Assembly (NCBI GenBank): GCA_017745015.1
Contig: JAGIAF010000206.1
Span: 1 to 6,088 of the forward strand
Direction: 5' to 3'
Length of the DNA: 6,088 bases
From: Bdellovibrio sp.
Lineage (GTDB): Bacteria > Bdellovibrionota > Bdellovibrionia > Bdellovibrionales > Bdellovibrionaceae
Shown: positions 5,937 to 6,088 of the stretch, one piece after another
How positions within the stretch are numbered: position 1 is the stretch's first letter
Layout: every line of letters starts with the position of its first letter
The notes under the pieces: model-generated
What the model saw: only the letters and a program-made list of their open reading frames with translations
The model's database searches: none
Told to the model about the DNA's origin: nothing
Position numbers and translations under genes: made by a program

Positions 5937-6088
5937 ATGAAAAAGCTCCTAGCACTTGTTGCACTCTTAGCTGTTAACTTCGCAGCAGCTCAATCCCACG
6001 CTGGTATTTATGATGCTCCCGACAAAACAGTAGAGCGTGAAAGTCTTTACGGTGCTTCCGTTTTTGAATCCAATAACAAAATTTCTGT
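5937..6088 (+). CDS. Secreted protein of unknown function (N-terminal part, cut by window end)
   Basis: Only the first 50 codons are present; the frame is still open at the end of the window. The product begins with a textbook Sec signal peptide: MKK, a hydrophobic core (LLALVALLAVNFAAA), and a likely signal peptidase I site after SHA (about residue 22). There is no lipobox cysteine, so it should be released to the periplasm, outer membrane or outside rather than lipidated. The mature part starts GIYDAPDKTVERESLYGASVF. This loosely recalls the N-terminus of secreted trypsin/V8-like proteases of predatory bacteria, but no catalytic motif is in view, so no function is assigned. It has its own strong ribosome-binding site and a promoter candidate 107 nt downstream of ftsI, and it occupies the place where murE would often follow. 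Confidence 0.8.
   Translation, partial: MKKLLALVALLAVNFAAAQSHAGIYDAPDKTVERESLYGASVFESNNKIS

Overview
The window reads as a stretch of chromosome from a Gram-negative bacterium. My best guess is a Bdellovibrio-like predatory bacterium (Bdellovibrionota). That rests on remembered family resemblance (a division PBP ending in a PASTA domain, a divergent uracil phosphoribosyltransferase, a zinc-ribbon/membrane protein) and not on a search, so it is moderate at best. Gene density is high, base composition is roughly balanced, and nothing suggests mobile DNA, CRISPR, phage or RNA genes.

Left half (48-2392, minus strand): a compact three-gene operon read right to left. It starts with a membrane protein of unknown function carrying an N-terminal zinc ribbon (1391-2392). 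Next comes a divergent uracil phosphoribosyltransferase-like protein (587-1378), then hypoxanthine phosphoribosyltransferase (48-578). Gaps are 12 and 8 nt, and the hpt ribosome-binding site overlaps the stop codon of the gene before it. Both enzymes attach free nucleobases to PRPP, so the operon is largely about nucleobase salvage. The role of the zinc-ribbon protein is not evident.

Centre (2393-2502): a 110-nt divergent intergenic region with a sigma70-like promoter candidate for the rightward genes, a weak -10 candidate for the leftward operon, and short inverted repeats.

Right half (2503-5829, plus strand): the head of a division and cell wall (dcw) cluster, rsmH (mraW) - ftsL - ftsI. 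rsmH and ftsL overlap by 20 nt. ftsI starts with TTG two nt after the ftsL stop. The products are a 16S rRNA methyltransferase, a small bitopic divisome protein and the septal transpeptidase, the last two acting together at the septum. mraZ, usually first in the cluster, is not upstream, and murE, usually next, does not directly follow.

Right edge (5830-6088): a 107-nt spacer with hairpins and an extended -10 promoter candidate, then the first 50 codons of a secreted protein with a clear signal peptide, cut by the window end. I see ordinary housekeeping genes with a few unusual details, and no convincing new biological system.
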